A stretch of 11,259 nucleotides of DNA from Pseudomonadota bacterium (GCA_021811205.1 JAJZPK010000071.1:1-11259), one strand, 5' to 3'. Positions 1 through 6,541 are shown, numbered from the stretch's first letter. The notes: generated by a model not told the origin, from the sequence alone. A program made the numbers and translations.

Positions 1-120
1 ATAGTGATGCGGGATTTCCAGGTTGAAGCGCAGGAGATAGGATATGCTCCAGGCGATCAGGGTCGCCGCAATGTCGTGCGAGATGGCAAGCAGGGTCCTT
101 GGATTTCTGAATGGCGTCAT
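1..120 (-). CDS. wbpM: WbpM-like membrane NDP-sugar 4,6-dehydratase, N-terminus only (cut by window edge)
   Basis: Only the first 40 codons are present; the gene continues beyond the left edge. The ATG (118-120) shares an ATGA overlap with the stop of the WbpL-like gene. Seen: a short polar start (MTPFRNPRTL), then a hydrophobic stretch beginning with HDIAATLIAW and ending YLLRFNLEIP. A His-Asp pair before the first membrane helix and a LLRFN segment after it are typical of the WbpM/CapD/PglF class. These inner-membrane proteins have several N-terminal helices followed by a cytosolic SDR domain that converts UDP-GlcNAc to UDP-4-keto-6-deoxy-GlcNAc. The position directly after a WbpL-like gene matches the wbpV-wbpL-wbpM order of P. 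aeruginosa O6, which supports the call. The catalytic domain is out of view, so substrate and integrity cannot be judged. Confidence 0.8.
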   Translation of the reverse strand, partial: MTPFRNPRTLLAISHDIAATLIAWSISYLLRFNLEIPHHY

Positions 121-1076
121 TTGTCGAATTCAGCCCAACGCCGGTCGATATGTCGCATGAAGAGTGCGAAAGCGATGCACCAGAAGGCGAACAGGGGAGC
201 AGGATTTTTCATGGCGGCAATTGAAGCGAGTCCGATTGCTGCCATCAAGGCATATTCGGAAAGAGCGAGGTTGCGATGACCGAGCCCCATCATGATCAGT
301 CTTTGGTAATAATGTTCTTTGTGTGCTTGCCACACCCTTGCGCCCTTGAAAAGCCGCTTGAGCAGGGTCGCCGTCGCATCGACGATGAAGGGGGAGAATA
401 TCATGAGAGGAAACCAGAATGGCCAGTCGCCATTTTCCCATCCTAGCAGACCAAGTGCAGACGCGAGAAATCCGAGGGGAATTGAGCCGGCATCCCCCAT
501 GAAGATTCTGGCTGGATGGAAATTGAATATCAGAAAAGCGCCAGCACTCATCGCGATCGTCATGTTGAGTATTGCAAAGGAAAGGTCGTTCGCCATCCAC
601 GAGGCGATTGAATAAAACCCGAATCCGAAAAAGGCCATGCCTCCTGCAAGGCCGTCCGAGCCATCCATGAAATTATACAGATTAATCATCCAGACCATGC
701 AGAGCACGAGAACTGAGGTGATGGGGAAACCGAAAGAGGGCAGCAGAACGAAATAGGAGAAAATGCCTGAGGCGATGAAGTGCGTACCGAAGCGTACAAG
801 CACCGGAAGATTGTAGAGGTCGTCCAGGAAGGAGACGGCAACCAGAATGATCAGAGCAAGCCATACTGGCCAGCCAGGTGCGCCAAGAAAAGACCATCCG
901 GTGAGGACCCCCGACATGATGGCGAGACCTCCCGTGCGCGGGACCGGGGCGTTGTGCAGCGATCTCTCGTTTGGCTTGTCGAGGGCAATATGGGTCATTC
1001 TTCCCTTGGTCAGGAAAACAAGGGCAATCATGGAAATGCCGAAGGAGATCAGTGGTGCGTACAAAGTGCTGGGCAT
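117..1076 (-). CDS. wbpL: WbpL/WecA-like undecaprenyl-phosphate glycosyl-1-phosphate transferase
   Basis: A 319-residue polytopic membrane protein of the MraY/WecA/WbpL family. It should transfer a sugar-1-phosphate from UDP-sugar to undecaprenyl phosphate on the cytoplasmic face and so start each glycan repeat. Family motifs appear in the right order: DKPNERSLHN (33-42) with PRTGG (46-50), DDLYNLP (85-91), NFMDGSDGLAG (135-145), FMGDAGS (192-198), and the C-terminal HKEHYYQRL loop (252-260). The Asp pairs in DDL and the Asp residues of the MDGSDG motif are those expected for Mg2+ and catalysis. Multiple hydrophobic helices lie between the motifs. Length is close to the 320-350 usual for WbpL. 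The ATG at 1076 lies 4 nt after the PIN-toxin stop with no clear Shine-Dalgarno, suggesting translational coupling to the toxin gene. The stop overlaps the next start (ATGA). With a WbpV-like reductase and WbpM beside it, UDP-QuiNAc or UDP-FucNAc is the likeliest donor (inference). Confidence 0.93.
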   Translation of the reverse strand: MPSTLYAPLISFGISMIALVFLTKGRMTHIALDKPNERSLHNAPVPRTGGLAIMSGVLTGWSFLGAPGWPVWLALIILVAVSFLDDLYNLPVLVRFGTHFIASGIFSYFVLLPSFGFPITSVLVLCMVWMINLYNFMDGSDGLAGGMAFFGFGFYSIASWMANDLSFAILNMTIAMSAGAFLIFNFHPARIFMGDAGSIPLGFLASALGLLGWENGDWPFWFPLMIFSPFIVDATATLLKRLFKGARVWQAHKEHYYQRLIMMGLGHRNLALSEYALMAAIGLASIAAMKNPAPLFAFWCIAFALFMRHIDRRWAEFDK

Positions 1077-1080
1077 CAGG

Positions 1081-1467
1081 TTATGCCAGAATCACCTGAG
1101 GGTTGAAATTGGCTGCCCGTTTCTTCAGACGTTCGTCGAATGTGACAAACTGGATGGCACTTTTGCTTGAAGCAAGATGCAGGGCGTTGGCAAAATCCAT
1201 GCCGGACTCGAAGAGCGACAGGGCCTTCACCACCACAGGGTTGTCTTCGACTGTGACATGGGGCAGGCCTAAAAGATTGGTCAGTGCTTTCAATATGACG
1301 AGGCTTTCCAGACCGTAACTGAAGCGCAACACCCATTCTGTTTCGAGCAATACGGTTTTGCAAATGTAAACTTCTTCACGTTCGAACAGGGCGGCTGCGC
1401 GGTCGGCTTGAATCGTGTCGTCTTGGGTAAGCAGACGGACAAGGACATTGGTGTCAACTGCGATCAT
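1081..1467 (-). CDS. vapC: PIN-domain (VapC-like) toxin of a type II toxin-antitoxin pair
   Basis: A 128-residue single PIN domain, the normal size for VapC-type ribonucleases, which cleave RNA (often tRNA or rRNA) with a Mg2+-dependent acidic site. The expected acidic residues are in place: D5 in AVDTNVLV, E42 (or E44) in LLETEWVL, D91 in DFANALHLA, and D111 in FVTFDERL. No catalytic position looks lost, so the toxin appears intact. I start at ATG 1467 rather than an upstream in-frame ATG at 1527, because the latter would add 20 residues ahead of the first beta strand; AAGG lies 6 nt upstream of the chosen ATG. The start overlaps the antitoxin stop by 14 nt, typical TA coupling. It does not belong to sugar metabolism. 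The wbpL start lies only 4 nt beyond its stop. RNA target unknown. Confidence 0.9.
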   Translation of the reverse strand: MIAVDTNVLVRLLTQDDTIQADRAAALFEREEVYICKTVLLETEWVLRFSYGLESLVILKALTNLLGLPHVTVEDNPVVVKALSLFESGMDFANALHLASSKSAIQFVTFDERLKKRAANFNPQVILA

Positions 1468-1714
1468 GAGTAGCCTTGACTCCCTTCGAAATGGCAGCAT
1501 CCATATCTTCGATCGTCTTTGCTGCACCTTTGTAACCCGTGCAGCCGAGCACCTCTTCGATCCGGGTAGGTTTGAAGGGTTTCAATGGCCGCAGCAATAC
1601 GCCTTCGGGGGTGTCTTCGACCACAAATTCGACCCCGGGGAGCCACTTGTGCGCTGTCCGAATATGCTTGGGCAGAATCACCTGACCTTTGCTGGAGAGT
1701 TTCGTGGTTTCCAT
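1454..1714 (-). CDS. vapB: AbrB/MazE-fold antitoxin paired with the PIN toxin
   Basis: An 86-residue protein with an N-terminal AbrB/SpoVT swapped-hairpin DNA-binding domain: TKLSSKGQVILPKHIR at residues 4-19 is the family signature. The C-terminal part (about 50-80, with GCTGYKGAAKTIEDMDAAI around 57-75) resembles the toxin-binding tail of AbrB-type antitoxins found with PIN toxins. In this family the antitoxin neutralises the PIN nuclease and, alone or in complex, represses its own promoter. I chose ATG 1714, with GGAA about 7 nt upstream. The in-frame ATG at 1774 would put the promoter inside the gene and add 20 unrelated residues. The gene follows a near-consensus promoter in the 62-nt space after the WbpV-like gene and overlaps the toxin start by 14 nt. 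Family membership is clear; vapB is used in the broad sense. Confidence 0.88.
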   Translation of the reverse strand: METTKLSSKGQVILPKHIRTAHKWLPGVEFVVEDTPEGVLLRPLKPFKPTRIEEVLGCTGYKGAAKTIEDMDAAISKGVKATHDRS

Positions 1715-1727
1715 GGCGAATTCCGAG

Positions 1728-1744
1728 GTAAGAAATATGTAAGA
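1728..1744 (-). repeat. Direct repeat TCTTAC, 11-nt period: candidate TA operator
   Basis: TCTTAC occurs on the minus strand at 1739-1744 and again at 1728-1733, one helical turn apart, between the -10 box and the antitoxin ribosome-binding region. TA promoters are normally autorepressed through repeats placed like this. The sequence is short and low in complexity, so chance cannot be excluded; operator function is inference. Confidence 0.35.
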
Positions 1745-1745
1745 C

Positions 1746-1774
1746 AGTATAGTGATGGGCGCTGCCCTTGGCAA
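1746..1774 (-). promoter_or_regulatory. Sigma-70-type promoter of the toxin-antitoxin pair, reading on into wbpL and wbpM
   Basis: Read on the minus strand: TTGCCA (-35, 1769-1774; 5/6 to TTGACA), a 17-bp spacer, then TATACT (-10, 1746-1751; 5/6 to TATAAT). The predicted start is near 1739, about 25 nt before the antitoxin ATG. It begins right after the stop codon of the WbpV-like gene and sits in the only sizeable intergenic gap of the window. The spacer contains the inverted repeat GGGC-AGC-GCCC (1757-1767). No terminator is visible between the toxin, wbpL and wbpM genes, so transcripts from here should include them (inference). Confidence 0.65.
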
Positions 1775-1776
1775 GT

Positions 1777-2727
1777 TCAGCGATTTTTGCTGAACCAGTC
1801 AACCGTTCCTGATAATCCATCATCGAGGGAACTGGTCGGATTCCAGCCCAATTTTGTCCCGATTTTTGTCGTGTCGACTATGAGAGAACTGGTCAGCCTT
1901 TCGATTTCGGGGGATTTTCCAGCCAACTTGCCGAGCAGTTTGAGGAGTGAGGCCGGGAAGGAAAAAATTCCGGATTTTCGGCCCATTTTTTCGGCGAGGA
2001 TTCGAATCAGTTCTGGCGTCGAGATTGATTCCGAATCGGCCACCAGGAAAGTCTCGTTGGCCGCTTTGGGATGGGACGCGCAAAGAATCAATGCATCGGC
2101 AAAATTTTCGATGTATATCATGCTGCGTCGATTCCTGATTGATCCCAGCGGAAGCGGAATTCCTTTGTCTATCCAGGCGAGCATCCTGAGAAAATTTCCG
2201 CCGACTCCTGGTCCATAGACCAGAGGAGGACGTACGATCACCACTTCCAGGCCCGTTTCATTGGAAATGTAGCGGAGCGCCTCCTCGGCTTCCCATTTCG
2301 AGATGCCATAGGGATCCTGGGGATTCGGTTCATCCGACTCCGAAAAGCCTCTTTCGAAAGTCGCTTCACCGTTCACCTTGATCGAGCTCACGTAGACGAA
2401 GCGCCTCACGCCTGCAGCCGCTGCCGCTTCGGCGAGCCTCCTGGTTCCCTCGACATTCACCTTCCTGAATTCGGCAAGCGGGTCCGCGCTCTTTTCTTTC
2501 ATGACATGGACGCGTGCTGCAAGATGGATGACGCAGTTTATTTCATGCAATGCTTCTGCCCACACCGTGTCTGCATTGATATCGCCGACTGCGACTTTTT
2601 CGACGCCGGCAGGCAAAACGACTGTTTCCCCGCGCACGGCGCCTCTGGTTTCGAACCCGCGCGCAACGAGATCCCTGCACAGGGAGGATCCGACGAAACC
2701 ATTGGCGCCCGTGACCAAAATCTTCAT
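1777..2727 (-). CDS. wbpV: WbpV-like SDR: probable UDP-4-keto-6-deoxy-HexNAc 4-reductase
   Basis: A 316-residue extended SDR of the NAD-dependent epimerase/dehydratase family. Seen: Rossmann motif GANGFVG (7-13), VIHLAARVHV (67-76), VSSIKVNGE with catalytic Ser114/115 (113-121), YGISK with Tyr140 and Lys144, and VRPPLVYGPG (165-174). Strand beta-2 ends with RGAVRGE (28-34), with Arg rather than Asp, which suggests NADP(H) and so a reductase rather than a GalE-type epimerase (inference). Its position before a WbpL-type transferase and WbpM is that of wbpV in P. aeruginosa O6 and of comparable UDP-QuiNAc reductases in rhizobia. There the enzyme reduces UDP-4-keto-6-deoxy-GlcNAc to UDP-QuiNAc. 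A UDP-hexose 4-epimerase is the alternative. ATG 2725-2727 forms an ATGA overlap with the stop of the preceding glycosyltransferase. It is separated from wbpL by the TA insertion. Confidence 0.8.
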   Translation of the reverse strand: MKILVTGANGFVGSSLCRDLVARGFETRGAVRGETVVLPAGVEKVAVGDINADTVWAEALHEINCVIHLAARVHVMKEKSADPLAEFRKVNVEGTRRLAEAAAAAGVRRFVYVSSIKVNGEATFERGFSESDEPNPQDPYGISKWEAEEALRYISNETGLEVVIVRPPLVYGPGVGGNFLRMLAWIDKGIPLPLGSIRNRRSMIYIENFADALILCASHPKAANETFLVADSESISTPELIRILAEKMGRKSGIFSFPASLLKLLGKLAGKSPEIERLTSSLIVDTTKIGTKLGWNPTSSLDDGLSGTVDWFSKNR

Positions 2728-3863
2728 GATTTCCTCAAGGCTGAAAATCGCTCATATTCCTTCAATATGGCAGCATTAACCCTGTCGGAAGAAAATTCAG
2801 AAACCGCCCTTTGCCGCGCAGCTTCACCCATTCTCGAGCGCATTTCTTCATTTTCCAGCAATGTTTGCAGTGCATCGGCCAACGCTTCGCTGTCCTTGGG
2901 CGGCACAAGTATCCCGGTTTGACCGGCCACGATTGCATCCCTCAGTCCGATGATGTCCGAGCCGACAGATGGAATTCCCATGGCGGCAGCCTCGATCACG
3001 ACGTTCCCGAAACCTTCCCTGTAGCTCGGCAGGCAGAAAATGTCGGTAATCGAAAGATACCGCTCAGGCTCTGTTGAGTAGCCTATCATGCGTATGTTTT
3101 CATTGGATATGCTTTCAGCCGAGTCGGAGAGGCAGCCGTCTTTCGACTCTTTCGGACCGACAAGAAGCAGTGTGCAGTTCCTGAGGCGCTTGAAGGCCGA
3201 AAAGAGTTCCTCGATTCCCTTGTCTCGGGTGATTCGTCCTATGAAGGTGATCACTCTGTGATTTTCAGGAATGCCGAGATTGCTTCTGATCGCTTCCCTC
3301 GAGTCGGCCCACTTTTCCGGGGCGAACCTGGAAAGATCAACTCCCGCAAGCGAACCTGATCCGAGGACGCGTATCTCCTCCATTGTCGCGACCTTTTCAG
3401 CGACGATGAATTGCTTCTGGGATTGGCTGTCGGCGTAGCATTGGGTATCGAAGAGGACGGTTATCCTGTCTCCGCCCTTTGCAATGGCGCGCATTGCTCC
3501 TTTGAACTCGGCCCATGCCTGTCCCGTGAATGTATGGAGCCTGATCGGAATTTTCGCGAGATAGGCTGCAATCGCGCACAGCATGCCGGCTTTGGGTGTC
3601 GTGGAATGGACGATGTCGAATCGTTCGCGCTTGAAGAACAGATAGAGCTGCCAGAGCGCCCTCATGTCCCTAAAAGGGGAAATTTTTCTAGGAATGTCTA
3701 TTTCATGGAACTTCACGCCGGGCATGGCCTTCAGCCAGTCGACCTCAGGGCCTGAACTCCCAACCAGGACGACTTCATGTCCCGCTTCCACGGTTGCGAT
3801 GATCTGGCCTCTCAGATGGTTATAGAGAAAGAACGGGACCGTAGATACGCGACATATTTTCAT
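2724..3863 (-). CDS. GT4-family glycosyltransferase (PglA/CapM-like)
   Basis: A 379-residue GT-B fold enzyme, cytosolic or loosely membrane-associated, that should add a sugar to the growing undecaprenyl-linked unit with retention. N-terminal acceptor domain: MKICRVSTVPFF start, then DIVHSTTPKAG (83-93) and HTFTGQAW (110-117), both typical of the PglA/CapM/WcaA-like GT4 group. C-terminal donor domain: ITFIGRITRDKG (205-216), LLLVGP (232-237), and YREGFGNVVIEAAAMG (281-296) containing the EX7E motif (Glu283, Glu291). The reading frame is open upstream to an ATG at 3980, but the ATG at 3863 gives an ATGA overlap with the preceding GT2 stop and starts exactly at the first beta strand, so I use it. 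Donor sugar cannot be told from sequence; HexNAc donors are common in this group. Confidence 0.9.
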   Translation of the reverse strand: MKICRVSTVPFFLYNHLRGQIIATVEAGHEVVLVGSSGPEVDWLKAMPGVKFHEIDIPRKISPFRDMRALWQLYLFFKRERFDIVHSTTPKAGMLCAIAAYLAKIPIRLHTFTGQAWAEFKGAMRAIAKGGDRITVLFDTQCYADSQSQKQFIVAEKVATMEEIRVLGSGSLAGVDLSRFAPEKWADSREAIRSNLGIPENHRVITFIGRITRDKGIEELFSAFKRLRNCTLLLVGPKESKDGCLSDSAESISNENIRMIGYSTEPERYLSITDIFCLPSYREGFGNVVIEAAAMGIPSVGSDIIGLRDAIVAGQTGILVPPKDSEALADALQTLLENEEMRSRMGEAARQRAVSEFSSDRVNAAILKEYERFSALRKS

Positions 3864-4753
3864 TTCCGATTGCCCGTTTGGAATTGCGCCAGTTTCGATT
3901 TGAGCGCCTCCCATTGCGGCAAAATCCACGAGAGATCGGCATGAATCTGCTTGGGGTTTCCTCCGATCAGCGCATTCCATGAGTCACCGGATGATTTTGC
4001 GGCGTAGGCAACGACGGAGAGCATCCAGTAGCGCCATTGGGACCTGCCGGAAAACAGGCTCAATTGTGATTTCAGAAAACTCTTTCTGGCGATCCTGTTG
4101 ATTCTCAGGGAAACCTGGTCGCGCAGCCTGTAGGCGAACAATACTTCGGGCAGGCATTCAAAACGGCTTTCGGAATAGCTGCGCAGCAGAAGATCCTGGT
4201 CTTCCGCGCGATCCACGATACGGTAGCGGTATTTCCTGAACCATTCGACCCTTCCCATCCAGGTCGGGTGGGGAAGATAAAATCCGTTCCACGGGCGGGC
4301 GCAAATCTCCTCGTGTGTTTGCCTGAAAGGGAAGAAGCCAGTCGCCTTGCCGGGGCTGACGAATGCCAGAGCTTTTGTTCCGAGCAAATCGATTTCCGGA
4401 TGAGATTCCAGATGTTCGACCTGTTTCTTGAGCCTGTCAGGGAAGCATATGTCGTCATTGTCCATGCGTGCGAAATATTTTCCGGATGCAAGGTCTATGG
4501 CCTCGTTCAGGCGTGCCGGCAATCCCTTGTTCATGCCGTCGGCAAAAATCCTGATTCTCTGGTCGTTGAAACTTTTTGCGATATCCACGGTTCGATCTTT
4601 GGACCCGTCGTCGATGAGCAGCAATTCCCAATTTTCCCAGGTTTGCAGCAGTATGGATGCGATTGCATCACCTATCGTTTTTTCAGCGTTGAAAGAGGGG
4701 AGCGCGATGCTGACCAGTTCATTCGCAGGGTTCACGCTCACAGCTTCACCCAT
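3860..4753 (-). CDS. GT2-family glycosyltransferase
   Basis: A 297-residue GT-A fold enzyme of family 2, expected to act on the cytosolic face with a nucleotide sugar and to invert the anomeric centre. Motifs in order: VSIALPSFNAEKTI (14-27), LLLIDDGSKD (45-54), the metal-binding DXD within FARMDNDD (94-101), and the acidic EDQDLLL (184-190) that usually supplies the catalytic base. The tail (about 220-297) is basic and poorly conserved, as often in this family. The ATG at 4753 overlaps the fucosyltransferase stop by 16 nt; a GTG at 4741 would instead give a 4-nt GTGA overlap and shorten the product by 4 residues, without touching the domain. The stop overlaps the next ATG (ATGA). Donor and linkage unknown. 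Confidence 0.9.
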   Translation of the reverse strand: MGEAVSVNPANELVSIALPSFNAEKTIGDAIASILLQTWENWELLLIDDGSKDRTVDIAKSFNDQRIRIFADGMNKGLPARLNEAIDLASGKYFARMDNDDICFPDRLKKQVEHLESHPEIDLLGTKALAFVSPGKATGFFPFRQTHEEICARPWNGFYLPHPTWMGRVEWFRKYRYRIVDRAEDQDLLLRSYSESRFECLPEVLFAYRLRDQVSLRINRIARKSFLKSQLSLFSGRSQWRYWMLSVVAYAAKSSGDSWNALIGGNPKQIHADLSWILPQWEALKSKLAQFQTGNRK

Positions 4754-5616
4754 TTTCCAGGTAAAAGATCATCGGTCGCTCTTCCATTGGCAAACCATTT
4801 TCTGGGAGCGACCACGATTTTTTCTGTACCGGGATTGAGCCAGGCGCCCCACCAGCTGAAGGAACTGTTCGCAATGATGTGATGCCTGCACAAGCTCATC
4901 AGTTGCATGTCCTTGTAACTGTCGCCTCCCTTGTTGTGGCCGACATAATTGCAAGGAAACTCAAGCTTGAGATTCTCCATGGCCCAGCCAATGTCGTCTG
5001 AAAAGATGAAGAATTGCGGGGACTCGACGCGTGCAGAGACATATTCTATTGCAGAGCGATAATAATCCAGCGAGCACAATCCGTGCATGGCCAGCGTTTT
5101 CGGGTTTTTTGCGTAATCACCGCGCCGTATATGCAGGCTGATTGAATTGGATGCGCTGATTTGCTCGGCCAGGTTGGCGTTATGTTGGTCCAGAGGGTGC
5201 TTGAATGCGAATTCCGAGCGCACGGTATCAATCGCCGCTTCAAAGTATTTTTCAGACTGCCAATAGCCTTGAAGGTAGCAAGCGGGGGGGGCGTCGATTA
5301 TTCCAGGCCAATAGCCGAAATGAGGTTCGATGAGCAATGCCTTGCTTCGCAGAGAAGCGAATGCGGGTTTGGAAAGAATGCGCCTTGCCCATGGGGCGCC
5401 TTGCCAGCCGAGCACATTCTTGACGTCTGCATATGAAGCGATCCTGGCGGTACACGAGAATATTCTTTGCAATTCGAACCCCTGATGCAGGGCATAATTT
5501 TCGAAACCGGATATGTCGAGCCGAAGTTCTGTCTTTTTCCTCAGTGCGAGAGCTCGGCCGGTTGCGTACTGGAACATCTGGTTCCCAAGGCCGCCTATGA
5601 GATTACTGATGACCAT
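4738..5616 (-). CDS. GT11-family alpha-1,2-fucosyltransferase-like glycosyltransferase
   Basis: A 292-residue protein with the full GT11 signature: GGLGNQMFQYATGRAL (8-23), YLQGYWQSEKYF (114-125), HIRRGDY (162-168; the HxRRGDY motif that contacts GDP-fucose), FSDD (205-208) and NSSFSWWGAWLN (250-261). Known members (WbiQ, FutC, WbsJ) transfer L-fucose from GDP-Fuc to galactose in alpha-1,2 linkage, giving H-antigen-like ends. Length is typical. ATG 5616 is preceded by GGAG at 4 nt and overlaps the upstream SDR stop by 14 nt. A C8 run on the coding strand (5284-5291) falls at Ala109-Pro111; slippage there would truncate the enzyme. A GMD-like gene upstream is consistent with GDP-Fuc supply, but no canonical GDP-fucose synthase is in view. 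Fucose specificity is from family knowledge, the acceptor is unknown. Confidence 0.92.
   Translation of the reverse strand: MVISNLIGGLGNQMFQYATGRALALRKKTELRLDISGFENYALHQGFELQRIFSCTARIASYADVKNVLGWQGAPWARRILSKPAFASLRSKALLIEPHFGYWPGIIDAPPACYLQGYWQSEKYFEAAIDTVRSEFAFKHPLDQHNANLAEQISASNSISLHIRRGDYAKNPKTLAMHGLCSLDYYRSAIEYVSARVESPQFFIFSDDIGWAMENLKLEFPCNYVGHNKGGDSYKDMQLMSLCRHHIIANSSFSWWGAWLNPGTEKIVVAPRKWFANGRATDDLLPGKWVKL
5284..5291 (-). repeat. C8 homopolymer in the fucosyltransferase gene
   Basis: Eight G on the plus strand (C8 in the coding sense) spanning codons 109-111 (GCC CCC CCC). The frame is intact at eight. It is the longest G/C run I saw in the window. Runs of this length can slip during replication; whether this one varies is not shown by a single sequence. 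Confidence 0.6.
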
Positions 5617-6541
5617 GATGCTCCATGTACCAGGTGAAGGTCTTTTCTATGGATTCGTCAAAATTGGCACAGGGCTGCCATCCGGAGACTGCTTTCAGTT
5701 TGGCACTATCGAGAATGTTTGCGCTGACGTCGAATGGCCTCGCCGGCAGATGGCATACCTTCGGCATCAACCCGTTTAGTTCGGCTATGCGTGAAATCGA
5801 CTCAACTACGTCAAGATTGCTGCGTCCGATGCCGGTGCCCACGTTGTAACATTCACCGGGCAGCGCAAAGTCGAGAGCCGCTACGATACCCTTGGCCAGG
5901 TCATCGACATAAATGTAATCGCGTATGGTTCCTCTTTCCCCAAAAACAAGAATTTCCTTTCCTGACAGGATGGAGGCAATTGCGGTGGCCACGAATCCCT
6001 GGCCGACGAAAGGTGTCTGTCCCTCTCCAAACGGGTTGGCGGGACGAACGCATGTTATGGGCAGACCTTTCAGACGGTGAAACATGAATGCATATTTTTC
6101 CAGAGCGAGTTTTGTGATGCCATAGGGTGAAATGGGGTCGGTAGGGTGTGTTTCGGCAATAGGCAGGCAATTGGGTTCCCCATAGATAGTCCCGCCTGAA
6201 GAGACGAACACCATTTTCTTAATGCGCATGGTGCAGGCAAGCTCGAACATGCCGACTGATCCAGGCAGATTGCTCAGAATGTCTTCTACGGGATTTTCAA
6301 AGCTGGTTTTGGGGACGCTTGAATAAGCGAGGTCAATGACTTCATCCGCTTCCTGCAGTCTTTCTGAAATGAACCCTTTGTCGGAAATGTCTCCATGGAA
6401 ATACATTGCGCTTTCAGGAAGTTGCCTGGAAGGCTGCGAGTTTCTGCCGACGACGGCGACCTGTCTGCCGGAAGATAGCAGAGCGTCGACCACCTTTCTG
6501 CCGATGAAGCCGGCCCCCCCTATGACGCAGCAGCGATTCAT
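5603..6541 (-). CDS. NAD(P)-dependent sugar epimerase/reductase (extended SDR)
   Basis: A 312-residue extended SDR acting on a nucleotide sugar. Seen: GGAGFIG Rossmann motif (8-14), FVSSGGTIYGEP (112-123) with catalytic Ser114/115, YGITK (Tyr140, Lys144), VRPANPFGEGQ (165-175), and RDYIYVDDLAKGI (207-219) near the sugar-binding site. These place it with GalE/WbpK-like proteins of O-antigen loci. Strand beta-2 ends VAVVGRNSQ (28-36) with Arg-Asn where NAD-specific epimerases carry Asp, hinting at NADP(H) and a 4-keto-reductase role (inference). It lacks the GMVGSAI-type N-terminus and the Cys-containing active-site loop of GDP-fucose synthase (Fcl), so I do not call it that. ATG 6539-6541 forms ATGA with the DUF268 stop. 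Its stop falls inside the start of the fucosyltransferase gene. Substrate cannot be fixed. Confidence 0.85.
   Translation of the reverse strand: MNRCCVIGGAGFIGRKVVDALLSSGRQVAVVGRNSQPSRQLPESAMYFHGDISDKGFISERLQEADEVIDLAYSSVPKTSFENPVEDILSNLPGSVGMFELACTMRIKKMVFVSSGGTIYGEPNCLPIAETHPTDPISPYGITKLALEKYAFMFHRLKGLPITCVRPANPFGEGQTPFVGQGFVATAIASILSGKEILVFGERGTIRDYIYVDDLAKGIVAALDFALPGECYNVGTGIGRSNLDVVESISRIAELNGLMPKVCHLPARPFDVSANILDSAKLKAVSGWQPCANFDESIEKTFTWYMEHHGHQ
6514..6520 (-). repeat. G7 homopolymer at the Rossmann motif of the SDR gene
   Basis: Seven C on the plus strand (G7 in the coding sense) at codons 8-10, encoding the Gly-Gly-Ala of the nucleotide-binding motif. A slip here would stop translation within the first residues. 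Seven is short for a contingency locus; recorded because the neighbouring gene carries a C8 run. Confidence 0.5.

Noticed and set aside
1415..2218. Long plus-strand open frame (267 codons) antisense to the antitoxin and the WbpV-like gene
   Set aside because: The peptide has no recognisable motif, and the opposite strand encodes clear SDR and AbrB motifs over the same bases. It is a shadow frame.
3864..3980. N-terminal extension of the GT4 gene to the ATG at 3980
   Set aside because: The extra 39 residues are unlike GT-B N-termini and lie wholly within the coding region of the preceding GT2; the ATGA start at 3863 fits better.
4268..4882. Plus-strand open frame of 204 codons opposite the GT2 and fucosyltransferase genes
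   Set aside because: It spans the junction of two well-supported minus-strand genes and shows no domain signature or ribosome-binding site.
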